From Coenobita brevimanus (Eukaryota > Arthropoda > Malacostraca > Decapoda > Coenobitidae), in assembly GCA_032717465.1 (NCBI GenBank), contig CM064697.1, positions 5,106,501-5,170,500 on the forward strand: DNA of 64,000 nucleotides, given 5' to 3'. The notes under the pieces are model-generated. The model was given only the letters and a program-made list of their open reading frames with translations. It searched no databases and was not told the DNA's origin. Positions 45,801-57,430 of the stretch are shown piece by piece; the stretch's first letter is position 1, and every line of letters begins with the position of its first letter. Position numbers and translations under genes: made by a program.

Positions 45801-46747
45801 GTTTAGAACTTGTTTGGCACTTATACTCGTACTTTAAAATATAGTCGACAGAATAACACTCTGGCAATACGTGAAATGCATCTATGAAGAAAAAAGGTAA
45901 AGATGGTTATGGTTGTGAGGACGAGCCAGAATTCCTTGGGACTGAATGATGCGTGATAACTATGTTGCATATTTCAGTACACATGATACTACCAGTTGTC
46001 TCATTTTCGTACTTTGCCTTTCCTTGTTTTTCAATTCAACCTCATTGCATCTTTAGGTGGTAATGGGGGTCTGGGTGATGCTGATTACGACTATTGCAAG
46101 ACGATTTTATTCATCACAAGAGAATGTCCTTATAGTGAAGAGTTTTGCAATAGCACCCAAGGTTCGTAATATTAACATCTTGAAAGTTAATTTCAAAATT
46201 TTTCTACTGCCTGCAGTACATCTTCTGAGGTAAATATTTCCTGCGCCAACTCTCAGTCTCACTGTTCGTAATGGCTAAATGTTTTCACAAACCACAATAC
46301 ATAAAAGTGAAAACAAAACCGAAAGGCATCTGAACGTGTACTGATGCCGGAACCAGGAAAACATAACGAACCGGATCTCAATAAAATTAATTTCCTCCCC
46401 TCCAGACAGTAATTCATTTGTCAGTGAAATGGGTGTGGGAACCATGATGAACCACGCTAGGGAACCCGGACCCAACGACCACGGAAAGGCACACATTGTA
46501 GCAGGGCTTCGAAAACTCATTGTCAATTCCACTCAGCTACGTCCGCACACCCTGGGTAGAAGATAAGAGGGGAAAAAAGTTGCACGGACATAAAAAAAAA
46601 TAATACACAGCAACTGCCAAGAGATCCGGAAGGGAACGAGCCTGCCTTCGGGACGACTGACCAGGCGCAGTTCGTGGGGGCAAAGGTGGCGTCACAACTT
46701 GCTATCCGGATGCCCTTGTTTTTGTGCACTGCCTGAATGTGTTGTAG

Positions 46748-46750
<3 letters not shown>
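45801..46750. other. Noncoding stretch
   Basis: A minor repeat F relative near 46085-46150. No gene recognised. Confidence 0.5.
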
Positions 46751-46832
<82 letters not shown>

Positions 46833-46928
46833 GAAGCACGCCAACACATGTAAGCGTGCGCACGCACTCACACACACACACACACACACACAATGAAGCA
46901 CGCCAACACATGTAAGCGTGCGCACGCA

Positions 46929-47000
<72 letters not shown>

Positions 47001-47008
47001 CACACGCA

Positions 47009-47092
<84 letters not shown>
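46751..47092. repeat. Compound (AC)n / (GCAC)n array with duplicated spacer
   Basis: (AC)n at 46751-46830, then AATGAAGCACGCCAACACAT, GTAAGCGTGCGCACGCACTC, (AC)n, the same 40-bp spacer again from 46891, (AC)n, (GCAC)n at ~46964-47030 and (AC)n to 47092. The spacer and its AC tract were evidently duplicated as a unit. No CRISPR: unit lengths and the two-copy spacer do not fit. Confidence 0.95.
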
Positions 47093-47095
<3 letters not shown>

Positions 47096-49490
47096 AAGCA
47101 CGCTGACACAGGAACAGACACAGACACAAGCCCAAAGTCCCCCCCCACACACACATTTGCACGGTTGGCAGATGAATTACGAATGATAAATGGATGTCTG
47201 ATAATGAGTCGCCCCCCCAAAAAAAAAAAAAAAAAAACGCAGAAACCAATAACTGATAATAGGATGCTGAGGAAAACCAAGAGGATTTAACCATACAAAT
47301 TGTCTTCGAGATGAAACAATTTTCTTTTCCCTATGTACACAAGAAAAATGGAGGTTTCGAGTAAAAATCACTTTGTTCTCCACAGGGATATCATGAACAG
47401 AAGACGTACAAGCACCATCCCCTTCCTCCTTTCTTCTAAACACGCGCACTAACACGCCAGGAGAGTCATCAAATGTAATTCATGGGACTGGGTTGAAATA
47501 CAGAAGCCACGCTAAAACAACCCTTCAGATAAATAAAATAAATACATAAATAAAATCATTCTTAATTAAATACAGGGAAAATGATTTATGTCAAGAACTT
47601 GGGATCAGGAGAACACAACACTGAATTAAATCCACACGAAATAAGTCTTTAAAATCCCTTACCATCTATAAAAACCCCCAAAATAAAAATAAATAAAAAG
47701 TAATGTGAAACCCTCTTATCATGAAAACAGGGGATCAACACCATGCAATCCTGGAAGCTCTCCCGACCGTCCATGACCTTACACGACTAGCTGATCAAAA
47801 ACGTTCCAGCTTTATCCATTTTCATATTCTGAAATCGTGGACGAAGCATATGAAAAAGAAAATCTCCTGCAATTTTTCATGGATGTGTATGTCTGTTTTT
47901 CTTATCAATATACAATGAAGGAGGAAGTTTATACAGCATACAAAATACAGTATTCAATATATTTGCCTTGGGAAAGACACAAACAGCAACAGCGCTCAAT
48001 GTGAAACTATCGATCACCTGGTTAATGATACTTTTTTTGATCGAGTGTACTGTATGTAAAATTCAACATCTTCCCAAGCTTTGGTAAATATATCTCCTAG
48101 AAGTCAATCCATCCGAGACACGCACAAGTCCAGGGAAGTCTTTATTAAGTTTTTGTCAGCTGTTAATTACAATGCAGTTGCTTAGTTTGGTGTCTGTACA
48201 GTTTCCAAGTAAATAATGATTATATGATGGAGGGAGGGACGTGAGTCAATGCAGCAACAATAAGTGATAATACTGAAGTGTCGGAACGTCCCTTCCATAT
48301 TTTGTATTAAAAAGGACAGCTGCCATACACGCAAACGGCGAATTAATGAATATTATCATCAAGTTTTTCTAGTGCTTCAAGAAGACAACACTCATCTTTA
48401 ACGGGTACACCTATCCTGCAGAATTCTAAGGGGAGATAACAAATCACTTACTGGTTAAACATTTAAACTGTTTTTTGTCCAGTGTTTTGTCCTGCCATTC
48501 TGTGCCATACTTACAGTTACTCCGACGCGACGGAGATATACAACGCAAGCACCTCAAACACACCCCAGATACGCCCTAAACGCACACCAGACACCAGTCC
48601 TTCAACACCTTCCTCCATAAGGCCTAGACCCCATCCTTCAAAAACGTAAAGGGATTCACTGCATGATGCACAGTTGGGGATAGACACTGGATTTGGCCGT
48701 CCCTGTGAATGCGGCGAAAAAAATAGTGAAGAGAAATGCAGCCCTTACCACCTGTGTCGTGAGAATCGTCGCGTTTTTATTTTATTGTTAGTGTGTGGCG
48801 ACTTGAAAGAAAACTTTTATAAAAACTTTCACCATGATAATACTCGAATTATGATGCCTACAATATCCATCTTCACGGTGCAAGGTCGCCTCGGTCCAAC
48901 ACCGATCATCCCAGCTCGTCTCACAACCCCCCCATCCGCTTTTTCCTGTCTAGTCCTCACCCCCCCCCCCAAAAAAAAAAAAAAAAAAAAAAAAATTGAA
49001 GTATTTCCTTTCCACCGTCAACACCATGACTAACACTTAGACCGTTTTCACAAGGTATACTCGTCCCAAGGTATACTCTGCCAACAACCCACCATATCCC
49101 ATCTCATCCCACTCACTGTTCCCACCCACCCTTCTACCCCGGCCACTTTTTGCTCCCCGGTTGAACATTCGTTGCTCAGTCACCACTAAACCAACCAAAC
49201 TGCAATTTTTCCATATGGCATCAAGGTCTCACTACCTAAACCTGCTGCTCTCCTTTTTATACTGACAGATTATTTTGGCGGCATAATTGATTTCACTTTT
49301 CATGATTCAGTTATAAAACAAACAATCGTACTGACAGATCCGAAAAAAAAAAAAAAAAAAAAAAAAAATACTCCCATCTCAAAAACTACCGTAACGGTCG
49401 GGATGATTTTTGATACACGCCTACATTTTCGAAGGCATGTCCTGAACTGATGTATTATGACCCGAGTAGATCTAATTATTCTGAAGTAAC
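47093..49490. other. Noncoding stretch with homopolymer junctions
   Basis: C7A21-type junction at 47212-47238, C/A junction at 48961-48997, and poly-A at 49344-49368. Open frames of 65-119 codons (47721, 48674) have no recognisable domain. Confidence 0.5.
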
Positions 49491-49499
49491 ATGAAGGAA

Positions 49500-50290
49500 T
49501 TTAAAACAACCCTAACTGACTGAAATGGAGCTGAACGGACTTGCTTGGGCGCCTGGATATGACTTAAAGAAAGTAAATGATAATAATGGATTTTTTATGG
49601 GAACCACACTGAACCTAAAAAGGCTAAAATTCACCTAAATTTAAGTGACCGGTCCGAAATGGGTGCGAAGGGTCTCAACACACCTAAAATTGTATTGATG
49701 GACCTTACCGGACCTGAGTGGACCTAACTGACCCTGAGCAGACCTGAATGGACCTAACTACCCTGAGCGGACCTGAATGGACCTAACTACCCTGAGCGGA
49801 CCTGAAGTGGTATGACTGGGCCTGGACGGAAGTGAAGGACCTGAGTGGACATTTAGTGGCCTAAATTAACATCATATGGGGTGACTATACTGAACCTGAC
49901 CCAAAATGACCTTCTGACCTAAACAGACTATTGACCTACTTCAATCGAGTAGATGGGGCGGGCCTGAATGAAACATAAATGGCTTGATGGATATGATTTA
50001 TAATTTCTGAGCTGATCACATGGACCTTACTGAATCTAGACTGACTGGAATGGACTTACACCTGATTATCCTAATTAGACCCAAACTAGCATGAATTGGC
50101 CTGGATTCACTTGGCAGGTCTGAATGGATTAAATAATAACTGAAATGACCTTAATATACAGGAACAGCCATCCTCTGCCTGAAGGGGTGTGATGGGCCTG
50201 AATGGACGAAAGTAGCTTGAACTGACTAAGTGGCCTGAACTAAGTGGCCCGAGCTAAATGGCCTGAATTAAGTGGCCTGAATTGATCACT
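49500..50290 (+). repeat. Degenerate ~20-bp minisatellite (GGACCTGAATGGACCTAACT)
   Basis: The best-preserved units are at 49690-49810 (CTGAATGGACCTAACTACCC repeated). Decayed units (GACCTGA, TGGCCTGAA, TGGACCT) extend through 50280, ending in TGGCCTGAATTAAG-type copies. No coding frame of note. Confidence 0.75.
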
Positions 50291-50675
50291 GGTTTCATTG
50301 ACTTCTAATTATGTTACTCAGGACAAACTGCGCACTTACGACTTGTTCTGACGGCTTCTCCTTTTAATAGTTGACAGTTTTGTTCCACGACACAAGTACG
50401 CGGTCAACGGAGGCGCTTGTACCGAGGACCGTGCATGCCAGGACCCACCCAGTCTACCCTTGAAGTGAGGCTGGACGTGGCTGATCTCATAATTTGGTTA
50501 TTTTTACGCCTCTCCTTAGTATCAGGGGTGTTGGGTTTAGACGGGTTCATCAGCGTGTGTGTGTACGTGGTGGGAAATTGAAGGGAAAGATGAGATAATG
50601 AAAGGTATTGGATTACACCGTATGGGATGGGGTTTCGCACGTACAGTATATAAACAGGTGAATGTAATTAGCAGG
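50291..50675. other. Noncoding stretch
   Basis: Nothing recognised. Confidence 0.5.
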
Positions 50676-50679
50676 TAGC

Positions 50680-50950
50680 TGAAGAAAAATGAAAAACGTA
50701 ACTAATAGGTAAAGAAAAATGAAAGACGTAACGAGCACAGATAAAAAAAAAAAGAAAGAAAGATGTAACTAGTAGACAGATAAAGAAAAATGAAATACGT
50801 AAGTAGCAGACATATAAAGAAAAATGAGAGACATAACTAGCACACAGACAGAGAAAAATGAAAGACGTAACTAGAAGATAGATAAAAAAAAAATGAGAGG
50901 TAACTACCACATAGATCAAGAAAAATGAAAGACGTAACAAAAGGAAATGA
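50680..50950 (+). repeat. A-rich ~38-bp tandem repeat
   Basis: About seven degenerate units around AAGAAAAATGAAAGACGTAA followed by CTAGYAGACAGAT. The minus-strand 148-codon frame at 50668-51114 is a phenylalanine- and serine-rich by-product of this array. Confidence 0.8.
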
Positions 50951-51134
50951 ATAATGAAAGGAAATGAATAACTAGCTGACAGAAAATGAAAAAAATGAAA
51001 GATAAGAATGATAAAATTGGAGGAAAAAAAACACACAGAACCAAACATAGGATATACTATAAATAAAAACTGAATGACAAAAGAGATAAAAAAGATGGCA
51101 GAAAAAATTTTCAAAACGGAACACCGACCGAGTT

Positions 51135-51262
51135 AACCCCTGCACTCCGACGATATATTTTTTACTAAGATCTTGATATTTAAAGTCGATTAAATTAAAC
51201 TTAGGAAAGGCCTCTTGTAGTGTCAAAGGGGCTGGTGAAGGTTTTATCTAACCTCATCTGTT
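51135..51262. repeat. Palindromic repeat F (isolated copy)
   Basis: GTTAACCCCTGCACTCCGAC at the left and TAGTGTCAAAGGGGCTGG then AAGGTTTTATCTAACC at the right, so the two halves are loosely inverted. Confidence 0.55.
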
Positions 51263-51879
51263 CAAAGGTATATCCTAAATGTTAAATGAAAACGATCTGG
51301 ATATAACAAGAAAAAACAAGACGTTTATAATCGAACAGATGGTGTTAAAAGAATGAATGAAACAATAACACTAAATTAAAAACGAAAAGAAAACAGCATA
51401 AGGAGATCCAGAGAACAATAATAATAACAATAAAAAAAGGTGGGGAAGAAGAATGAAACTGAGAGAGAACAAAACCAATAAAATGCAGAGGAAGGTCAAT
51501 GGGAGAGAACCTGTGTTGACTCTTGAACCGGACTGGAACCGTAGCATGACACTTGACACGCTCGTGGGAAAGGCTGTGAGGTAGGACAGGGATGGCTCTA
51601 TAAATAAGGCTTCATGTCAGGGCACGGAAGCTGATGGGATATCATCTTCACCACAAACCTTCACTCTATACGGACTCAACGCCTCTTTTTATGCGTACTT
51701 GGGTGTCCCTTAGTTGGCCTTCCTTCCAAACAAGAAGGAAGAAGAAAAAGACGAAGAAGAAGAAGAAGAATCATAGTGGGGTACGAACCATTAGCGCTGA
51801 CTACCGAGTTAAAACAGGGGTACTGCTCTTGTAATGTGAATCTCCACACAGACGTCATCTATCAATTATCATCATTTGT
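51263..51879. other. Noncoding, purine-rich in part
   Basis: GAAGAA-rich stretch at 51735-51770. No gene recognised. Confidence 0.5.
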
Positions 51880-52262
51880 CAGTTTTTTGCTTCCCCACTG
51901 TTCAGTCTCGCTTATTCACTCAGTCATCTTCTCTATCAATCTTCCTGGTCTTCCACATCACCTCCTACGTCACTCCACTACTGATACTGCACAGATCTTA
52001 GCATCCACATCCTCTTACATCATGCCTTGCTATCATCATAAAAGCACTAGTTTACCTTTAACATAATCCATAAGTAACACCTTCCATAATCTCCCCTATT
52101 CCACTCTCCCATATGCCTTTTCCAGATCCATAAATGGCATCAGTAACTTCTATTCCTTTTCACATGCTTCATCCACGACCTGTCTTTCTGTAAATATTTG
52201 ATCTACACACTTCCTATCACTTTGAAAGCCACATTGTTTTTCATTCGTTAAATCCTTTGACA
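51880..52262 (-). pseudogene. LINE reverse transcriptase fragment (motif A region)
   Basis: Minus strand: LTNEKQCGFQSDRKCVDQIF then TERQVVDEACEKE, stop, KLLMPFMDLEKAYGRVE, stop, GRLWKVLLMDYVKGKLVL. This is the RT segment around motif A (FMDLEKAYGR, catalytic Asp present) with internal stops. It resembles the LINE-C/RTE-like group more than LINE-A. Motifs B and C are not evident downstream. Confidence 0.65.
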
Positions 52263-52331
52263 CCTGACCTCAGATATATATTATACAGTACATGAATAAA
52301 GTCAAATGTAACTTCAGGAAAAAATTACATG

Positions 52332-52334
<3 letters not shown>

Positions 52335-52392
<58 letters not shown>
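52335..52392. repeat. (AC)n microsatellite
   Basis: About 28 AC repeats. Confidence 0.97.
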
Positions 52393-52395
<3 letters not shown>

Positions 52396-53403
52396 TAAAT
52401 ATAATAGAGGTGGAGAAGTGCCAAATTTACAGATCTAGTATCCATAAGAGTGGTGGAAAATAAATAACTCGATACAAGTAAGGTAAAAAGAAAAATTACG
52501 CCACAAACCAGAAGAAATCGTTAAACATAATATCACACCTAATTACAGATAAATTAAAAAGAAATAAAAAAAAGCAGCTAAGCAACATAAACAAACTTAT
52601 ACACACACAAAAACTGACGGTAACAAATTAAAGTGATTAGCTTTGAATATTGCTTCACTCAACGAAGCCATTAAAGGAATCTGTCACTGAATCAACCAGA
52701 CAATTTGGAACATCATCTGGGTGCCGGAGTACAGTAGGAGTATAATGGTGCTGTAAGGGAGGGCGATAAAGACGAATGTAGAAAAGAGTGAGAAGAAAAT
52801 ACGCTACTAAAGAAAACAAACAAGCACTCGGTGATTCTGAACCTGCATCCTGTTTGTCTGGGATCAAACCACTTCAGCAAAGATCATCCAAAGACAGTCG
52901 TGCACACGGTTAGGGGGAGGAGGAATCCTTATTTAGATGCTCCACCTCTTATCCAAATCCTAAGGAGCAAACAAGAGATATGTCAGTAAGTTTACTTTTT
53001 TTTTTTTTTTTTTTTTTCGTGGTACTCGTCTTCAGTTTCAAAATTTATAAAAATCCACATGCGGTGTGGACCACGCTGTTGATATGAAACGGATCCCACA
53101 TAACCAGTTATTTATGGCTTTACAAATAATTATCTTCTCTTTATCTGTTATGCTGTTGTTTGAGAGCCATATACATGATATCTGACACTTCATCCTGATG
53201 TTTACAGCATTAAAAATAAAAACTCTTGAATCCGGATCCACAACAGGATCTTCCAGGACAAATGCTTTTAATGGGAGACCATCACGAATCTCTTTTTATG
53301 TTTCTTTTTACACTTTTTTCAGCCAGAGTGTTTGAGATCGTCACAAAACAGACACGCAGCCAGACATACTGACGGGATAACTGCAATAATCTTTTTCTTT
53401 CGG

Positions 53404-53405
<2 letters not shown>
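52393..53405. other. Noncoding stretch
   Basis: Poly-T at 52996-53017. Frames of about 70 codons show no domain. Confidence 0.5.
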
Positions 53406-53484
<79 letters not shown>

Positions 53485-53511
53485 GAGAGAGAGAGAGAGA
53501 GAGAGAGAGAA
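53406..53511. repeat. Compound (AT)n(GA)n microsatellite
   Basis: About 37 AT repeats, ACATA, then about 13 GA repeats. Confidence 0.97.
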
Positions 53512-53890
53512 GCAGTAGGGGAAATCATCAAAGGGTGAATGAAAAGCGACAGCAGGAAGGAAAAATAAAAAGTGGATGACACAGTAAAGAGAGGGAAGGG
53601 AGGGTTAAGAGGAACGGAATGAGGAGTGCTTAGGATATGAAGATGGATACGAAAAACTAAGGAAGAGGCAGGACAAAACTGCAAGTGGACAGGGATATGA
53701 GGGCCCTTCAGGATATGAAAGTGTATTAATTAATGGAACAGGAAGAGATAGGCAACAGAAGTTATTGGTAAAGTGACTGGAATGAGAAAATAGAAACCGG
53801 AGAATAAAAAAAGAAGACAACACAAGAACAGCTATAAAAAGAGAACAAAGAAAGAAAGGATGAAACAGAAAAAGGTAGAAACAAGCCGCC
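53512..53890. other. Purine-rich noncoding stretch
   Basis: GGAAGG/AAAGAG-rich. The 111- and 121-codon minus-strand frames are compositional artefacts. Confidence 0.55.
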
Positions 53891-53969
53891 AAACTATGGG
53901 CCATGATGGATTTCGCAAGGGTCTTTGGAATAGACTTCAACGCCAGGAATCAGTGAGTGACAGCATTTC

Positions 53970-54512
53970 ATTACTATTTTCCTGCGGCATGATTTGTACG
54001 TAATTTTCTTTCTGTTAACCACGTCGCACAGAACATACCTGGAGGCAATACAAGACGATGTCTTAGAACTTCGCAGCGACTCATCTGCCAAACACACATT
54101 TGGGGACAGGAGCTTGATGACGGTTTGGCTAAGAATGGGACACTACTCGGTTATCAGTAAACTAACTGACAAGGTGCTTTGCATAGTCTCATCTACTTGT
54201 CTCTACAAAGTGGAGATTCCCAATTTGCCAGGCATCAACTAAAAACAGCCTAATGCGTTCCACGTAGATGATCACTGCTGTGTCCTTACCGTGAGATTCT
54301 ACCACGGATATCTCAACTGGTAGCAAAATGCAATTTCAGCCATACCACTGAGTATTCATTTGCTTTTACATGTTCTTTTACGTGATTGTATCACTCATTC
54401 GAGCGACGTTACTTTTCTCCTTCCCCCTTCAAAGTAAGATGCAGATGGGGCAACGGATATTACCCTATTTTGTCCAGGGAGGACACAAAATAAAAATGTT
54501 TGGGAACCACTG
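53970..54512 (+). mobile_element. 3' end of a hAT transposon (5' part missing)
   Basis: The right terminus reads TTTGGGAACCACTG at 54499-54512, the complement of the CAGTGGTTCCCAAA terminus typical of one hAT subgroup. A transposase C-terminal remnant lies just inside. No matching left terminus was found, so the element is truncated. TCCTTGGT (54513-54520) would be one copy of the 8-bp target duplication. Confidence 0.7.
54030..54310 (+). pseudogene. hAT transposase C-terminal remnant (ZBED5-like type)
   Basis: The translation reads LEAIQDDVLELRSDSSAKHT then FGDRSLMTVWLRMGHYSVIS, KLTDKVLCIVSSTCLYKVE and, beyond a stop at 54241-54243, KQPNAFHVDDHCCVLTVRFY. This follows the pattern I recall for hAT transposases of the ZBED5/SCAND3-like group: a 'LRSDSxxKxxF' segment, 'FWxxxxxxYPxLSKxAxxVLLPFxSTYLCExxFS', then 'KTKxRNxLxVDDDLR'. 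Here the LPF and LCExxFS positions and the KxRN motif are mutated, so it is inactive. Confidence 0.65.
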
Positions 54513-54520
54513 TCCTTGGT

Positions 54521-54960
54521 AGGCGCGGGATTATATGAGACTTCGCTAAAATGATACACACTGCATGTAAAAATCCTTAGGGAAGTATGATGGAGCACCA
54601 TAATGGCTCTTTCGCTAGTGAATCACCTTGCCTGGAAAAATCCTGTGGGGTGACTTATTGTGTTGCTGCTGGAGATGCTCCCGCATCTAAAATTCAAAGG
54701 ACAGGGAGAATTATCAAGAAAAAAAAACAACAACGGGGGTAATGACAATACAGGTGTCAGCGATTAACCACCTGAATACGATGACGCTACTCTTATTTCA
54801 CTCGGGCTACTTACGGATGCGGGAATTCAAGGGTTAACTCCTTCACTACAATGACGATTTTTTGCTTTACTCCTGCTGCCACCAGACTATTTTATTCGCC
54901 TGAAGAAAGGCATCACTGCAGTCAAAGCGTTAATGATGTGATATATGGAGACGGGTACAG
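54521..54960. other. Noncoding, with a repeat F copy
   Basis: 54832-54935 (GGGTTAACTCCTTCACTACA, GCTGCCACCAGACTATTTTA) is a well-preserved repeat F copy. Nothing else seen. Confidence 0.6.
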
Positions 54961-55480
54961 AAAATGAATAAAAATGCCCAAACTAAAACGGGTAAAGGAA
55001 GGGAAATGAAGCAGAAAGGTGGGTGCCAAAGCCAAAAGAAAGGTAAGAGTACCAGAAAGAGAAGAATGATAGAGAATGAAAGAGAGATGGGTAAAGAGGA
55101 GAGAGGATGGAGAAGAAAGAGGGATGGAGACGAGAGGGGGTTAGAAAGCAGGGCAAAGAAGAGTGCGGCGGGGAGAGGAAGGAGAAATGGAGGGGGAAAT
55201 GTGAGAAACTGAAGGAGAAAAATGCGATATATGAGGAATGAGATTAAATGAAAAAAAAAAAAAGGAGCGGAAAATTATGATTGGAAAGAGGATAGGATGG
55301 AAGAAAATACAGAAAGTAGAGGAAAGATGAAATCAGGGTAGGGAGAATTTGTGAAAGGGAATAATGAACAGGAAGGTGAAGGAGAGATGAGAACAGAAAA
55401 GATGGAGGATCAAGAGTAAGAAGAAAAGGAAAGATGGTCAGGAAAGGTGGTGAGAGAACAGAAAGTCGAGGAATGATGCG
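54961..55480 (+). repeat. Purine-rich tract
   Basis: About 500 bp of GAAAGRGAGA-like sequence, over 80% purine by eye. The 82-codon Lys/Arg/Glu-rich frame at 54964-55212 is explained by the composition. Confidence 0.7.
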
Positions 55481-55765
55481 CTATGACTGAAATAAAAGAC
55501 AAGGAATGTGTGAAAAAGAATGGAGAAAGGGGAAATCTGTAAGTGTAAGGGGGAAAGTGGGAAGCAAGTGAAGGAGTGGGAAGGATCATTTGTGCAAACG
55601 GGTTTCCCAGTAGAGCTACACACCTTTACTACCACACTCACTCACAAAAAATAAATAAGTAAATGAATAAATAAATAAACGGATGCTCAAGGGAAGGAAA
55701 GGATAGCATGAACGGTAAAAAAAATAAAAAAGAACGAGGAAATACATATGTGGATATTGTACATA

Positions 55766-55767
<2 letters not shown>

Positions 55768-55803
<36 letters not shown>
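55768..55803. repeat. (GT)n microsatellite
   Basis: About 18 GT repeats. Confidence 0.95.
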
Positions 55804-55805
<2 letters not shown>

Positions 55806-56646
55806 GGACCCAGAATAGGTATGAACACATGAAGGATTCATTATGTTTAAGGGGCAGCTGTGGGAATGAAAGTTTTGAGTTATCAAAAAAGACGAAGTGA
55901 TGAAACTTTGTGCGACAGCGACGAATTTGTAGGCGATGGCACCAAAAAAAAAGTACGATAAAGACAAAACTGTGTAAAGTAAGACTTATTTTCAGATAAA
56001 CGAAAAATAAATACAGGTGTAAAAAAAAGACTAGAACGTTTTCTGGAGACGTGGTAGGATTCAGGTTTAAAATAATACAAAATTTTAAGTTTAAAATCTA
56101 TCAGGCATATACCGCGCGAGCCGTACTTTCCCGTGGGTGAGGCATGGGAAGGCAGGGTCGTACTGGGTTCCGGGTGGCGGTGTGCGGCCCCCGGGTATAA
56201 CATCAAGGATCTGGCCATGTAGGGCCTGGGGTGCAACTACCGTCACTCCCTACCAGGCCTTGATAAATTACACAGGTGCTCCTCCGCACCCACATTCGCC
56301 CGCTGAACTCGTCTTCATTTCCATGTCCAAACCATTTTTCTTTAAAGCCTACATCGGAACACGGACCTAACAAATGGAATGTTGACAAGCAACGGAAACT
56401 AATTCTAAACAAGTTACTTACTGCATGTCCTTGATCTGCCCCTGATCATGAATCGAAGCTGGACCACGACTGTACCACATCAATATGGATAATTTTATAA
56501 CAGACGAAATCAATTAAAAATTTGAGATACTGACTTTCTGTCACTTAACTTTTGGGTAAATCCTCATATACAGTTTTACGGAGCTTTCAACAAGCTACCG
56601 CTTTTTAAACAAAACTGTTACAAGTAAGAATAACTAATTCCTCTTA
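55804..56646. other. Noncoding stretch, locally GC-rich
   Basis: 56110-56300 is GC-richer (GGCGGTGTGCGGCCCCCGGG) than its surroundings and carries short frames on both strands. It may be a dispersed repeat or a decayed coding fragment, and I could not identify it. Confidence 0.4.
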
Positions 56647-56937
56647 TTAGGCCCTCCGGTCGCCAGCAAACATGTGTGGATTGTGAGGAAATCCCAAGTA
56701 ATATCCTAATTTTTTGCCTTGTGCTGAAACCTGATGGAGGACATTATTCACCACCTCCCGGGGAAGTGAAGCATCGCATATGACACTAATTGGCCGGCAG
56801 GTCAGTAACAGGAATCCGTGCACTGACCTGGTGTCTTCGAAGCACAATTGAGGTAGGCACAACGCAGTATATTTAATTTCTTTCGCACTCTTAATCAACT
56901 GTATAAAATCACTCGCGTCTGGTTTGGTGTCAGACAT
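56647..56937 (-). CDS. Unrecognised 96-codon reading frame, possible gene or first exon
   Basis: Minus strand, ATG at 56937: begins MSDTKPDASDFIQLIKSAKE, then IKYTALCLPQLCFEDTRSVH, GFLLLTCRPISVICDASLPR, EVVNNVLHQVSAQGKKLGYY and ends MFAGDRRA. Composition is balanced and protein-like, with predicted alternation of helix and strand and no low-complexity bias, unlike most frames here. ATCAG|GTTTCAG after VLHQ could be a splice donor. 'LPQL...PISVICDASL...VVNNVL' faintly recalls the layout of the tRNA-splicing endonuclease Sen15 domain, but the diagnostic VYYKL end is absent. I do not assign it. Confidence 0.35.
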   Translation of the reverse strand: MSDTKPDASDFIQLIKSAKEIKYTALCLPQLCFEDTRSVHGFLLLTCRPISVICDASLPREVVNNVLHQVSAQGKKLGYYLGFPHNPHMFAGDRRA

Positions 56938-57129
56938 GTTACACTGGTTAATGAGACAAGATCGTTAAGAGTTTATATCATGTATTTCGACGCAAAGTGG
57001 TTGATGGGGGCGCTCACCATCCTCTCACTCGATGTGGTGCTGCTCTCCGGTGCCTACCCTTTCCTTTCTTCCTTCTTTTCATCCTTCCTCTTCTGTCTTT
57101 CCTTCATTCTTTCCTCTTCCTTCTGTCTA
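56938..57129. other. Noncoding, pyrimidine-rich end
   Basis: CCTTTCCTTTCTTCCTTC-rich sequence at 57057-57125 precedes the SINE-like element. Confidence 0.5.
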
Positions 57130-57430
57130 CGGGTGTCACTACACTGAGTGACAAGCCAAATGGTTTCCTGTACACCAGGACACCATTTACTACGCTGGGT
57201 GGCAACCATATAACCAAATTATGGCGTCTGGTGGTTTGGTGGGCTATTAAAACGTTCCAATCTGATTGAGCCGGTGCAGGTTTATACCCAAGGGCTGGTT
57301 GGGGTTTATTGTTCACGCAGCCTAATGTCACTCAGGGATGAGTGAGGCTAGTCACTCTCCTCTTAAATGTCAGAACCAACTTGCCTAGCCCCGGGTTCCT
57401 ACGCTCCTCATGAGGAAACACTGGACTAGA
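57130..57430 (-). mobile_element. Most complete SINE-like repeat D copy
   Basis: About 300 bp. The minus-strand right half equals 13703-13850 (CCCGGGGCTAGGCAAGTTGG, GAGAGTGACTAGCCTCACTC, AACCCCAACCAGCCC). The left half contains GAGTGACAAGCCAAATGG and ACTACGCTGGGTGGCAACCA, which recurs at 10085-10150 and more weakly at 3960-4000. No open frame and no clear tRNA-like A/B boxes, so the polymerase III origin is unproven. Confidence 0.7.

Noticed and set aside
46751..47092. CRISPR-like repeat-spacer pattern
   Set aside because: A simple AC/GCAC microsatellite with one spacer duplicated. Repeat lengths vary and the DNA is evidently eukaryotic.
50668..51114. 148-codon Phe/Ser-rich minus-strand frame resembling a multi-pass membrane protein
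   Set aside because: It is the complement of an A-rich ~38-bp tandem repeat. Hydrophobicity comes from TTT/TTC codons.
54961..55480. Lys/Arg/Glu-rich 82-codon frame as a nuclear protein
   Set aside because: Explained by the purine-rich tract.
56647..56937. Assignment to tRNA-splicing endonuclease Sen15
   Set aside because: Only a loose spacing resemblance. The diagnostic C-terminal strand (VYYKL-like) and N-terminal helix are missing, so no name was given.
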